NCBI GenBank assembly: GCA_016713275.1
Contig: JADJPL010000001.1
Coordinates: forward strand, 372,001 to 436,000
Source: Haliscomenobacter sp.
GTDB taxonomy: Bacteria > Bacteroidota > Bacteroidia > Chitinophagales > Saprospiraceae
Reading direction: 5' to 3'
Length of the DNA stretch: 64,000 bases
A program made the translations under genes and the position numbers. How positions within the stretch are numbered: position 1 is the first letter of the stretch; each line of letters opens with the position of its first letter. A model generated the notes under the pieces. That model was not told the DNA's origin. It made no database searches and worked only from the letters and a program-made list of their open reading frames with translations. Shown in pieces: positions 36,704-45,095 of this stretch.

Positions 36704-37680
36704 TCGCTGTCGTTCGTTTCTGTTTCCTTATCCTCTTCTCCTTCCAAAGCTTCTTCCTTTTTTGCGGTTTCTATGACAAAACGGTAAACCGTTTCCCAAG
36801 CCAGTGCGTGATCGCCAAAGGGCAGGGTGGCTTTGGCAAATTTAACGAGATCTGCCTTTCGCAGCACCGTGCCCAATTCTTCGCGCCAATCGCCGGCGAG
36901 CCCCAAGTGGGGAAGTAAGTCCAGGACCTCGTCGGTCGTCGCCTCCAGCGCATTGCATTGAAACCTGACGGAAAGATATTCTTTGAACAGGAAGGTCAGC
37001 TCGGATTGGTATAATTTAAATTCGCCCCGCTCCAGCAATCCGGAAGTTTTCAGCTGCTCCAGCTTTTCCAGGGCCACCTCTTCGGGCGCCCGGGGAGGCG
37101 CTATCGTGATTTCCTGTTGGGCAGAAGCCCGTATTTTTCTCAAAAAGCGGTACCAAATCCCATACAGCAACAACAATACCCCGATCCCCACGCCTATGAG
37201 CCAAAAATCCTGGATTTTCAACGGTTCCCGGATAATATCCTTGATCGGCTGAAGCCGGGTAGAATCGGGCTCGACCGGAATGGTGCGTACCCGCAATGCC
37301 AGGTCATTGGTCAGCACCTGACGGACCTGGCCTGTGTCCAGCAACTCAATGGGAATAGGTGGAAAGCGGTAGTATCCGGAATCAAATACCGTCAAAACGA
37401 AGGACTGCTCGTAGTGGACTGCGTTGTTCGACAAAAAGGAGTCGACGGGAGAAGCCTTTAACCGCTCCAGGCCGGGTACCTGCTTCAGGGTATCCACGCC
37501 GATTTTCAGGAGCCGGGCCGAAGCAGGAAAGGTCATTTTCACCCGGAGTTGCACCTGATCTCCAATGAGGATCGACGTGCTGTCCAACAGGGCTTCTGCC
37601 TGGTATTCCTGCCCCGAAGCGGCAGCAAACCCCAGCCCGGCAACGACTGCCATCAAGATCCGAACAAAACCTGTCCTCAT
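36700..37680 (-). CDS. Bat operon membrane protein with BatD-like periplasmic domain
   Basis: A 326-residue protein with a signal peptide (MRTGFVRILMAVVAGLGFAA), a beta-rich periplasmic domain (SILIGDQVQLRVKMTFP, similar to BatD-type domains), one membrane helix (WLIGVGIGVLLLLYGIWY, about 164-181), and a cytoplasmic helical region with the stretch LFKEYLSVRFQCNALEATTDEVLD found in the DUF4381/BatD tail group. It is conserved between DUF58 and batA in this kind of operon. Both junctions overlap by four bases. No enzymatic motif is visible. Confidence 0.75.
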   Translation of the reverse strand: MRTGFVRILMAVVAGLGFAAASGQEYQAEALLDSTSILIGDQVQLRVKMTFPASARLLKIGVDTLKQVPGLERLKASPVDSFLSNNAVHYEQSFVLTVFDSGYYRFPPIPIELLDTGQVRQVLTNDLALRVRTIPVEPDSTRLQPIKDIIREPLKIQDFWLIGVGIGVLLLLYGIWYRFLRKIRASAQQEITIAPPRAPEEVALEKLEQLKTSGLLERGEFKLYQSELTFLFKEYLSVRFQCNALEATTDEVLDLLPHLGLAGDWREELGTVLRKADLVKFAKATLPFGDHALAWETVYRFVIETAKKEEALEGEEDKETETNDSE

Positions 37681-38549
37681 TGCCCTGCCCGTTTTTGGAA
37701 AAAATTCAATAACGCATGCACGTACGATTCGTGCGTTCGGATGTCGATCGTATCTGCGCCGGATTTGACAAAAACGCCTTTGAAATAGCGGGAGGAATCT
37801 TCAAAACGGCGGGCATATTGATCCCGGACCCGCTCGGAGCTGGTGTCCAGCCAAGCCGTTTTGCCCGTTTCCGCATCTTCCACGGGCAGCAAGCCGATGT
37901 CGGGGAGGGTTTCTTCCCGGGCATCCGTAATGCGCACACCGATCACATCGTGCCGGCGCGCGGCTACGCGGAGCGCATTTTCGTAGCCAGCGGTCAGGAA
38001 ATCGCTCAGGACGAAGCAAATACTCCGTTTTTTGATCACGTGGTGGAAGTATTCGAGCGTTTTTCCCAAGTCCGTCGATTTCCCTTCGGGCTGAAAATCG
38101 ATGAGTTCGCGGATGATCCGCAAAATATGGTATCTGCCCTTTTTTGGGGGAATGAACAGCTCGACCTGATCGGTAAACAGGATCAACCCCACCTTGTCGT
38201 TGTTGGTAATCGCCGAAAACGATAGCAGCGCGCAGATTTCCGTGATCATTTCCGACTTGAATTGCTTCACCGAGCCGAAGAAAGCCGAACGGCTAACATC
38301 CACCAGCAGCATGACGGTGAGTTCGCGTTCTTCCTCATAGACTTTGACGTGGGGTTCGCCGGTTCTGGCGGTGACATTCCAGTCGATATTGCGCACATCG
38401 TCCCCGTACTGGTAGCTTCGCACCTCGCTGAAGGACATTCCCCTGCCTTTGAACGCGCTATGGTATTCCCCGGAGAACAAGTGCCGGCTCAGGCCCTTGA
38501 TCTTAATCTCTATTTTCCGAACCTTTTTCAGCAATTCGCTGGTTTCCAT
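37677..38549 (-). CDS. DUF58 domain protein (von Willebrand-like)
   Basis: A 290-residue cytosolic protein of the DUF58 family, a degenerate von Willebrand A fold found beside MoxR ATPases. Visible marks: the DUF58 signature FSGEYHSAFKGRGMSF and VRSYQYGDDVRNIDWNVTAR (about residues 27-63), followed by VDVSRSAFFG where the MIDAS would be, and FVLSDFLTAG. It probably acts with the MoxR ATPase upstream as a chaperone-like pair that assembles or activates the Bat complex. Overlaps the following gene by four bases. Confidence 0.9.
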   Translation of the reverse strand: METSELLKKVRKIEIKIKGLSRHLFSGEYHSAFKGRGMSFSEVRSYQYGDDVRNIDWNVTARTGEPHVKVYEEERELTVMLLVDVSRSAFFGSVKQFKSEMITEICALLSFSAITNNDKVGLILFTDQVELFIPPKKGRYHILRIIRELIDFQPEGKSTDLGKTLEYFHHVIKKRSICFVLSDFLTAGYENALRVAARRHDVIGVRITDAREETLPDIGLLPVEDAETGKTAWLDTSSERVRDQYARRFEDSSRYFKGVFVKSGADTIDIRTHESYVHALLNFFQKRAGQ

Positions 38550-38583
38550 TCCCCTGCGGTTTCTGAACGTGGGAAAAATCAGG

Positions 38584-39582
38584 TTAAGGCACTTCTACCG
38601 CATTCAAAATCCGGTGAATAATGTCTTCCTGAGTAATGCTTTCCGCTTCTGCTTCATAGGTCAGGCCGATCCGGTGGCGGAGCACATCGTGGCAGATATT
38701 GCGCACGTCTTCCGGGATCACATAGCCTCTTCGCTTCAGGAACGCGTAGGCTTTACTTGCCAGCGCCAGGTTGATACTGGCTCTGGGCGACCCTCCGTAG
38801 CTAATCAGGCCTTCCAGGTTTTTAAGTCCAAAATCCGATGGGTTGCGGGTCGCGAATACGATATCGACAATGTAGCGTTCAATTTTTTCGTCCATGTAGA
38901 TTTTGCGGACGGATTCCCTGGCGCGGAGAATATCGCTGGGTTGGACAAGCGGTTGAACCGATTCGCCCAGGGCGTCGTCGGCCAAATTCCGCCGGATGAT
39001 TTCCCGCTCTTCTTCCCGGGTCGGGTACCCGATTTTCACTTTGAGCATGAAGCGGTCTACCTGGGCCTCGGGCAAGGGATAGGTGCCTTCTTGTTCGATG
39101 GGGCTTTGGGTAGCCAGCACCAGGAAAGGCTCTTCCAGGCGGAACGTTTCGGTTCCGATGGTTACCTGGCGTTCCTGCATCGCTTCCAGAAGGGCGCTTT
39201 GCACTTTGGCCGGGGCGCGGTTGATCTCGTCTGCCAGGATAAAGTTGGCAAAAATGGGCCCTTTGCGCACTGAGAATTCATTGCGGCTGGGATTGTAGAC
39301 CATCGTCCCGATCACATCGGCAGGAAGGAGGTCGGGGGTAAACTGGATCCGGCTGAACTTAGCGTCGATCGCCCGGGCCAGGGTTTTGATCGCCAATGTC
39401 TTTGCCAATCCGGGAAGGCCTTCCAGCAGCACATGGCCCCGGGTGAGCAACCCGAGGAGCAAACGCTCCAGCATGGCCTCCTGGCCCACGATGATGCCCG
39501 ATGTTTGGGACTGCAACTGCGTTACGAAGGCGCTATCCAGGTAAATCTGCTGATTGATCGCCTCAATATCAATGGAGTGCAT
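38584..39582 (-). CDS. MoxR family AAA ATPase
   Basis: A 332-residue MoxR-type AAA+ ATPase and first gene of the Bat operon. Walker A appears as LEGLPGLAKTLAIK (about 55-68), Walker B as FILADEINRAPAKVQ, sensor 1 as VLATQSPIEQEG, and the conserved SYGGSPRASINLALASKAYA is near 250-270. MoxR proteins work as chaperones that fit metal or cofactor into VWA-domain partners, and DUF58 and two VWA proteins follow here. Length is normal. The gap to the upstream lipoprotein gene (39583-39698) contains a short palindrome GCGTTTTAAAAACGC but no clear promoter. Confidence 0.93.
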   Translation of the reverse strand: MHSIDIEAINQQIYLDSAFVTQLQSQTSGIIVGQEAMLERLLLGLLTRGHVLLEGLPGLAKTLAIKTLARAIDAKFSRIQFTPDLLPADVIGTMVYNPSRNEFSVRKGPIFANFILADEINRAPAKVQSALLEAMQERQVTIGTETFRLEEPFLVLATQSPIEQEGTYPLPEAQVDRFMLKVKIGYPTREEEREIIRRNLADDALGESVQPLVQPSDILRARESVRKIYMDEKIERYIVDIVFATRNPSDFGLKNLEGLISYGGSPRASINLALASKAYAFLKRRGYVIPEDVRNICHDVLRHRIGLTYEAEAESITQEDIIHRILNAVEVP

Positions 39583-39698
39583 GGAATGGTGTTTTAATAA
39601 TCTTGGGTGTTTCCTGACTTAACAAGCGGCAGGTTGCCCTGCGTTTTAAAAACGCACAAAATTGAGATTTTTTTTGGATTCCAGCGAGGAAAAAACAA

Positions 39699-40085
39699 TT
39701 ATTTTCCGGTGGTATCCCGCTCATTTCCAGCTACTTTCCGGGGATCGAACAACGGGCGGAGCGCCGTGGTATCCTTCAGGATCTTAATGACGGGTTTTTC
39801 GGGCTTTTCGGGCTTTCCCGGACGAAGCAAGGTGTCGCGTTCAAAGTACGCTTCGTCGATCAGAATAGAATCGGCCATCTGGCTGGCCTCGGCGATCAGT
39901 TCTTCGCGGCACCGTTCCAATTTGGTGGAGGTAAATTGATCGATTTTCTTCTCCACTTCTGCATCGATCAACGCTTGAATATCCTCCTGGCTATATTCCT
40001 CCCGGGTAAGACACCCGCTCAGAGAAAAACCGACCAAGCCTGCCAGAATCAGGGTCCAAAAAAAACGGGGTATCCGTACGCGCAT
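39699..40085 (-). CDS. Small lipoprotein
   Basis: A 128-residue lipoprotein: leader MRVRIPRFFWTLILAGLVGF and lipobox LSGC (Cys about 26). The mature part is highly charged and probably helical (SQEDIQALIDAEVEKKIDQF) with a C-terminal Pro/Lys-rich strand (GKPEKPEKPVIKIL). No known family recognised. The open frame extends far upstream to 40394, but the leader sets the start at 40085. It follows another small lipoprotein gene and lptB on the same strand. Confidence 0.65.
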   Translation of the reverse strand: MRVRIPRFFWTLILAGLVGFSLSGCLTREEYSQEDIQALIDAEVEKKIDQFTSTKLERCREELIAEASQMADSILIDEAYFERDTLLRPGKPEKPEKPVIKILKDTTALRPLFDPRKVAGNERDTTGK

Positions 40086-40123
40086 AGTACCTGCCGGTTT
40101 AGATAAAAAGGACAAAAAAGGAT

Positions 40124-40450
40124 TTATTGCGGCTGAAGCACGGGTTGTTTGTATTTGGCCCGCAGTTCGGCTTCTTCGGAGCGGCGAACGTTCAGGATAG
40201 AATCCACAGCCCGGGCCAGGCGTTCTTCCCGCTTGGCAGCGCAAAGGCTGTCGAGCTGAGGGCCGAGCGTTTTTATTTTTTCCAGATAGAGCGTATCCGC
40301 CATCTCGCGCTGGCTTAAGGTCAGTTTGAGCGGCGGCGGTTCCGAGCAAGAGGTGGCGCCCATGCCCAATCCCAGGAAAACTGCCCCAAACCATAAGCGG
40401 GCGGCGCCCGGAGCGGAGAAAAACCGCCTGGGGAATTTGCTTGATGCCAT
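40124..40450 (-). CDS. Small lipoprotein downstream of lptB
   Basis: A 108-residue protein with a basic N-terminus, a hydrophobic stretch (LWFGAVFLGLGMG) and a lipobox-like ATSC followed by SEPPPLKL; the mature part is helical and charged (KREERLARAVDSILNVRRSEE). No known family recognised. It begins 10 bases after the lptB stop and 38 bases before the next lipoprotein gene, so the three probably form one transcript and may concern the outer envelope. Confidence 0.6.
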   Translation of the reverse strand: MASSKFPRRFFSAPGAARLWFGAVFLGLGMGATSCSEPPPLKLTLSQREMADTLYLEKIKTLGPQLDSLCAAKREERLARAVDSILNVRRSEEAELRAKYKQPVLQPQ

Positions 40451-40460
40451 TTTGTTTCAG

Positions 40461-41204
40461 TTAAGAAAGATCGATCACTTTCCTGCGCAACTCAAACTGC
40501 ATGCCAAGATACAGCTTCCGCACCTGTTCATCAGAAGCCAATTCCTCTGCCGTTCCAGACTTCAGGATTTTGCCGTCTACCATCAGGTAGGCCCGGTCGG
40601 TAATCGACAAGGTTTCCTGCACGTTGTGGTCGGTGATCAGAATGCCGATATTTTTGGTTTTGAGCTTGGCGACGATATACTGGATGTCTTCTACCGCGAT
40701 GGGGTCGATCCCGGCAAAGGGTTCGTCCAAAAGGATAAACTTGGGGTTGGTGGCCAGTGCGCGGGCAATTTCGGTTCGCCGCCGTTCTCCCCCGGAGAGG
40801 GTATCACCCCGGCTTTTACGCACCTTTTGCAGGCCAAATTCTTCGATCAGTTCTTCCAGCTTCTTTTTTTGTTCGGGCCTGGAAAGGTCCGTCATCTCCA
40901 GCACCGCCAGAATATTGTCTTCCACCGTTAGTTTGCGAAAAACGGAAGGTTCCTGGGGCAAATACCCAATTCCTTTTCTGGCCCGCTGGTACATGGGGAA
41001 CGCCGTGATCTCTTCTTCATCCAGAAATACCTGACCTTCGTTTGGCTTGATGAACCCCACCACCATATAAAACGTCGTGGTCTTCCCTGCTCCGTTGGGC
41101 CCAAGCAATCCCACAATTTCTCCCTGGTTCACCTGAATAGAGGCGCCCTGGACGACAGTGCGCGGACCGTACATTTTGACCAGGTTTTTGCTATGTAAAA
41201 TCAT
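40461..41204 (-). CDS. lptB: LPS export ABC transporter ATP-binding protein LptB
   Basis: A 247-residue ATPase of the LptB2FG complex that drives lipopolysaccharide from the inner membrane to the outer membrane. Walker A GPNGAGKTT (about 34-42), Q-loop YLPQEPSVFRKLTVEDNI (LptB-type), signature LSGGERRR, Walker B FILLDEPFAGIDP, and the H-loop in ITDHN. Length and order match LptB rather than amino acid transporters, and the LptB-specific C-terminal GMQFEL end is present. The start codon lies four bases from a heptad repeat array. Confidence 0.95.
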   Translation of the reverse strand: MILHSKNLVKMYGPRTVVQGASIQVNQGEIVGLLGPNGAGKTTTFYMVVGFIKPNEGQVFLDEEEITAFPMYQRARKGIGYLPQEPSVFRKLTVEDNILAVLEMTDLSRPEQKKKLEELIEEFGLQKVRKSRGDTLSGGERRRTEIARALATNPKFILLDEPFAGIDPIAVEDIQYIVAKLKTKNIGILITDHNVQETLSITDRAYLMVDGKILKSGTAEELASDEQVRKLYLGMQFELRRKVIDLS

Positions 41205-41207
41205 GAT

Positions 41208-41398
41208 TTAGACGTTGGAGGTTAGACGGTTAGACGGTAGACGGTGGACGGTAGACGGTGGACGGGGGACGGGGACGGGGGCTTTTTTCAATATACTGAT
41301 AATTAGTTGTTTAAAAAATTATTCGATTAAATGGGACGCTCATCCAATCCACCAACCTTTAGCCTCTAACGTCTAACATCTAACGTCTAACGTCTATG
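41208..41398. repeat. Divergent heptad arrays filling the lptB upstream gap
   Basis: On the minus strand the left array (41208-41281) reads as about ten GTCYMMM units toward lptB and ends GTCTAAA-TC directly before the lptB ATG. On the plus strand the right array (41364-41398) reads CTCTAAC GTCTAAC ATCTAAC GTCTAAC GTCTATG and ends seven bases from the stop of the barrel gene. An AT-rich spacer of about 80 bases lies between. Same design as 15592-15720. Confidence 0.85.
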
Positions 41399-41404
41399 CC
41401 CTAT

Positions 41405-42163
41405 TTAATCAATATACACAATTTTATTGATAAACCGGAAGCCGAGGGTGACCTCAAAGGTGGTGTTCACGATCTGGCGCTCGGGGATATCGATCAGGTT
41501 GGAGCCTCCGAAAGGGTTCGGGTTAATTACATTCCGGATGATGGGTTGGTTGTATTGTTTGGTGAAATCGGGGTTTACAGTTAGTTCCAGCACGAGGCCG
41601 ACCAATTCGGTGAAAGGGAGTTCGATGCCCCCGCCTACGGTAGCTCCGTAATTGAATTCATTGACAAACTCCTCAAATGGATAAATAGTGAAGAGGTAGT
41701 CATTTGCCAGATTGTCGGGCCGCAATTTGGTGCTGACGGTATAATCGCCGCGAATCCCAAAAAGGTAATAGAGTTTTTTCTGTCCGGAGAAGGGAAATTT
41801 TTGTTTGGCGCCCAGGGTAAGGGACAGGTTATTAAACACAAAGGGCGTGGTATACGAGGGTACCTCGATCATGGATCCGTCGGGCTGGGTGTAAACGGAA
41901 CGGAAGGTTCGGATAGCGCTTCCTTTGACGTGATACCCTCCCTGGGCAAAGAGGGCAAAAGGCTGGTCTTCCTCTACCGACTCAATAAACAGGATCGCGT
42001 GCTGCCGGAATAAGGGATCGCGCTGGAAGCTGTTATCCCATTTCTGGGTAGCGATAGTAAGCCCTCCCTTCAGGCCAAAAGCATAGCTTTGGCTGTGCAC
42101 CGGTTGCATCCATAGCAGTCCGATCCAAAAAGATAAGGACACCAGCAGGTTGATCTTGCCCAT
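41405..42163 (-). CDS. Outer-membrane beta-barrel protein (PorT-like)
   Basis: A 252-residue exported protein: signal peptide MGKINLLVSLSFWIGLLWM (cleavage near HSQS), then alternating amphipathic strands typical of the outer-membrane beta-barrel domain of Bacteroidota (YAFGLKGGLTIATQKW, ALFAQGGYHVKG, LSLTLGAKQKF, YYLFGIRGDYTV, VGGGIELPF) and a final TTFEVTLGFRF strand. PorT-family members assist T9SS, but many paralogues have unknown roles, so a specific role is not claimed. ATG 42163 is chosen from the signal peptide; the frame is open to 42241. Confidence 0.8.
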   Translation of the reverse strand: MGKINLLVSLSFWIGLLWMQPVHSQSYAFGLKGGLTIATQKWDNSFQRDPLFRQHAILFIESVEEDQPFALFAQGGYHVKGSAIRTFRSVYTQPDGSMIEVPSYTTPFVFNNLSLTLGAKQKFPFSGQKKLYYLFGIRGDYTVSTKLRPDNLANDYLFTIYPFEEFVNEFNYGATVGGGIELPFTELVGLVLELTVNPDFTKQYNQPIIRNVINPNPFGGSNLIDIPERQIVNTTFEVTLGFRFINKIVYID

Positions 42164-42283
42164 AAGGTTAATTTTTTTTTCGGTGGCTGTGCCGTTACCC
42201 ATGCCCGGCGCCGGTTGCGAAAACCACTCCAAAAGTGGCACTTTGAACGGATTTTAGCAAATGAACCGGGCGCAAACTTTAAC

Positions 42284-42300
42284 AGACTTGTTGCGACGGG
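42284..42300. repeat. Solitary end of the 20935-21098 palindromic element
   Basis: AGACTTGTTGCGACGGG is identical to 17 of the 18 bases of the inverted-repeat end at 20936-20952. It lies four bases beyond the stop codon of the following minus-strand gene, with no matching inverted partner within the gap. Confidence 0.7.
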
Positions 42301-42304
42301 TCTA

Positions 42305-43753
42305 TTATCGAACCCGGATCGCCATGCCTGCGACGATGGTCTGGGTTTTCATTTCGTTCAGCAGCATCAGATCCTCGGCCAACTTTCCGTATTGGCGGGC
42401 AATAGACCAAAGCGTTTCTCCGGTTTTTACTACATGGAAAACCGGTTTTTCTCCCTGCGTTTCCGCACCAGCCCATGAGGCTGTGGCGGGCTTGAGGCCT
42501 CCTTCCGCGCCGGAGCTATCGGGAGACTGGATAGGCTCCAGCGAAGGCCTTGCTCCCTGAGGGGGCGTAAGGCCAACCGGCTTGGAAGTTGAGTTCTTTA
42601 TCTGGCCCGCCCCGGTTGCCGGAGCGGAGAACGGATCCGCTTTTAACGACCCAGGGGCCGAATATCCCGGAATGACCGCAGGCACAGCCTCTGCCGATGG
42701 CCATGCCGGACGAAGCAAAGGACGAATATCTACCTGGCTGCCTTTCAGTTTAATCCGCTCCCCGGCAGCCACTTCGCTGCTATCTGGAATCAGGTTTCTT
42801 CGATAGAGCGCGTTGAGTTGGAGCCCGTAAAGCCGCGAGATATCCGCCAGAAGTTCATTGGGCCGAACCACGTGCCAAGCCTCCTTGCCCCGGTAACTAC
42901 TCCGCTCCGGGCCGGCAACCACGGGTGGGCGAGCCTTCAGCACCCGGACGGGGTGGTCGGCGCCTGCGTTGTACGTGAACAGTTCCCGCACAGGAAGGGA
43001 TTTTCCTGGCGTTCCCTCTTTGGGCTGCGATCGCGCGCCCCGGATATGATTGACCATCAATACCGGAAGCGGCGCCAGGGCAGGCTGCGATTTGCGAAAC
43101 CGGTAAATGAGGGCAGGTTCGATGCCGGGAAGGTGCGCCAGTTCCGAGGCCGTCCCCCCTGCTCGATGCCTGGCAATAATCGCTTCAATGATTTCCTGGT
43201 TGATCTGGTCGTATTGAAACAGTCTCAGATTTTCTATGATCCGGATAAGTTTGTGGTGGTAATCCTTGTCGGTGGCGTACCCGGCTTTCTTCAGGCCCCG
43301 GGCCCAGGCTTTGTAATCTCTCGGATCGAGATCGAAAAGGAATCCGTACCGGTCGGTCTTCAACGGATCCTTCAGGAATTCCGAATGCGCCACAAAAGAA
43401 GCTTCCGCAGACGCATACCGCCGAAAGCAGGAAGGAATCAATTTTCCCTGGGCGTCGTAATCATCGTCTTCTTTCATGTAAAAGGCCCCATCCCATACGC
43501 CGCCGCACTTGATTCCAAAATGGTTGTTGGCAATTCGGGCAAGATCAGTAGTGCCCCACCGGGATTCCAGAATAGCCTGGCCCAGTTTGATGCTGGCAGG
43601 AACTCCGGCGCGCTCCATTTCCCAAACAGCCAGACCGGCATAACGCTCCACATAGGCCAACTGCTCCTCCCGCTGCTGAGACCAGGCAGAAGATGCCCAG
43701 AGCAATCCAACGATGGTCAGGCACAGGTTCCGAAACATAGACAACAATTGCAT
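42305..43753 (-). CDS. Glucosaminidase-domain cell wall hydrolase with LysM repeats
   Basis: A 482-residue exported peptidoglycan hydrolase. Signal peptide (MFRNLCLTIVGLLWASSAW), a glucosaminidase/GH73 domain (about 25-170: KLGQAILESRWGTTDLARIANNHFGIK with the catalytic Glu in ILES, then GIKCGGVWDGAFY and KKAGYATDKDYH), a middle LysM-like repeat (AWHVVRPNELLADISRLYG), a Pro/Ser-rich linker and a C-terminal LysM (FHVVKTGETLWSIARQYG). It would bind and cut glycan chains during growth or division. ATG 43738 is a second possible start. The 3' end touches a solitary repeat. Confidence 0.88.
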   Translation of the reverse strand: MQLLSMFRNLCLTIVGLLWASSAWSQQREEQLAYVERYAGLAVWEMERAGVPASIKLGQAILESRWGTTDLARIANNHFGIKCGGVWDGAFYMKEDDDYDAQGKLIPSCFRRYASAEASFVAHSEFLKDPLKTDRYGFLFDLDPRDYKAWARGLKKAGYATDKDYHHKLIRIIENLRLFQYDQINQEIIEAIIARHRAGGTASELAHLPGIEPALIYRFRKSQPALAPLPVLMVNHIRGARSQPKEGTPGKSLPVRELFTYNAGADHPVRVLKARPPVVAGPERSSYRGKEAWHVVRPNELLADISRLYGLQLNALYRRNLIPDSSEVAAGERIKLKGSQVDIRPLLRPAWPSAEAVPAVIPGYSAPGSLKADPFSAPATGAGQIKNSTSKPVGLTPPQGARPSLEPIQSPDSSGAEGGLKPATASWAGAETQGEKPVFHVVKTGETLWSIARQYGKLAEDLMLLNEMKTQTIVAGMAIRVR

Positions 43754-43940
43754 ATAGCCTCCTCCGTTTGGGAAGCTTCATCTAAAATGCTGTTTAGGGC
43801 CAAAAGCATCCGTTTTTTTCTTCTCCTTCAACGAATTAGGGGACCGCAAATTACTGCTTTTCCAGTAAAAAAATAATAATATGTTGATAATAAATAAAAT
43901 AGATTATTTTTAATCGAAATTTACTGTTTAAACAAGAAAA

Positions 43941-44183
43941 ATGGACGCAGAACAAATCGGGGAAGTAATCCGCCGCCATCGAAAAGCGAGCAAGCTCAAC
44001 CGCGTTGAATGCGCCCGCCTGGCGGGGGTTGGCAAAACGGTCGTTTATGACATCGAACACGGGAAAGCGTCGGTTCAACTGGATACCTTGCTGAAGATAT
44101 TAAAGGTTTTCAATATCTCCTTGTCGCTCAGCAGCCCTTACCTGAATGCCACGCGACCAGACCATCATACCTCCGAGCCATGA
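43941..44183 (+). CDS. HipB-like helix-turn-helix antitoxin
   Basis: An 80-residue DNA-binding protein of the XRE type (HTH from RHRKASKLNRVECARLAGVG to VYDIEHGKASVQLDTLLKIL), usual for HipB antitoxins that bind the operator and neutralise HipA. The gene overlaps the next by four bases (ATGA). Its upstream region (43862-43940) is strongly AT-rich with short dyads (GATTATTTTTAATC, and CAGTAAA/TTTACTG further apart), suitable for autoregulation. No full promoter is clear. Confidence 0.8.
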   Translation: MDAEQIGEVIRRHRKASKLNRVECARLAGVGKTVVYDIEHGKASVQLDTLLKILKVFNISLSLSSPYLNATRPDHHTSEP

Positions 44184-45082
44184 GCCAGTGCCCCATCACT
44201 TACGAAACCTGCAGCCCGGAAAAATACAGCGCCAAAGGGCTTAAGAAACTCCACCGCTCGCTGACCCATCTGGCGCCTTTTGACCCAGGCAGCTTGACGG
44301 GGGCTTCGGCCCTGCCTGCCATTCCGCAAAGCTGGCCCGTACCGATAGGCTACGGCGCCATCAACCCCAAGCTGCAACGCATGGAAGCAAAAGCGTCCAA
44401 AGGCGCGTTTTTATTGTTCCCCCCTTCCAGGCAGCACTCCCAGATACCGGAAAACCTCGATCTGTGCCTACGGCTTGCCCGGGTGGCCGGCATCGAGGTT
44501 CCCTTCCATGGCATGGTCCACAATATCGACGGGACCCTCACGACCTTTGTGGCTATTCCCAAAACCCTCGGCGATTGGGCGAATGCCTCCTTGCGTCAGG
44601 AGGAAACCGCTTCTCCTACGTCAAAATCCAGCGTAGAAGCTTTAGCGCATTGGATACAAAGCGAATGTACTTTTCCAAGGATAGAAAAAAGCAAGCTCTT
44701 CCTTCGGCTCCTTTTTTCCTGGCTCATCGGTTTTGAAGCGCAAGCCCTTCGGGACTTCAACCTGCAAACCGATGGCCCGAAAACAGCGCTCGCCCCTCCC
44801 CTGATCCTGTTCAACAGCCAGCTGCTTTTTGGGGCAACAGGGAAAGAGATTGGGCTTAGTCTCCACAACCGGCAGCAGGATTTCGACAGGTCGGATTGGG
44901 TAACCTACCTCGGCAGCGAATTGCTCGATTTGCCGCAGGAAGCCGTTGCCTTTACCCTGGCGCAGATAAAAAAATCCTATGGTCCATGGCGGGCAATCGT
45001 GCAGGACAGTTTTTTCAGTGAGGAACTCAAGGAACAATTTCTCGATGTAATCGTAGCCCGGTTCAGCCGGCTGCGTTTTTAA
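44180..45082 (+). CDS. HipA-like protein with degenerate kinase site
   Basis: A 300-residue protein of the compact HipA type, a family of kinases that phosphorylate aminoacyl-tRNA synthetases or other targets to stop growth. It keeps the family opening (CPITYE at 4-9), the PENLDLCLRLARVAGIEVPFHGMV stretch (residues 90-113) and CTFPRIEKSKLF. The catalytic loop that in HipA reads G-N-x-D-x-H-x-K-N reads GFEAQALRDFN (184-194): Asp, His and Asn are gone. The Mg-binding Asp of the PxYDLLNS type is Ile in PPLILFNS (206-213), and the ATP-binding Lys site reads FLLFPP (77-82). A kinase-dead protein is inferred. It is coupled to the HipB-like gene. Confidence 0.78.
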   Translation: MSQCPITYETCSPEKYSAKGLKKLHRSLTHLAPFDPGSLTGASALPAIPQSWPVPIGYGAINPKLQRMEAKASKGAFLLFPPSRQHSQIPENLDLCLRLARVAGIEVPFHGMVHNIDGTLTTFVAIPKTLGDWANASLRQEETASPTSKSSVEALAHWIQSECTFPRIEKSKLFLRLLFSWLIGFEAQALRDFNLQTDGPKTALAPPLILFNSQLLFGATGKEIGLSLHNRQQDFDRSDWVTYLGSELLDLPQEAVAFTLAQIKKSYGPWRAIVQDSFFSEELKEQFLDVIVARFSRLRF

Positions 45083-45095
45083 CCCCTTGTTTTTT

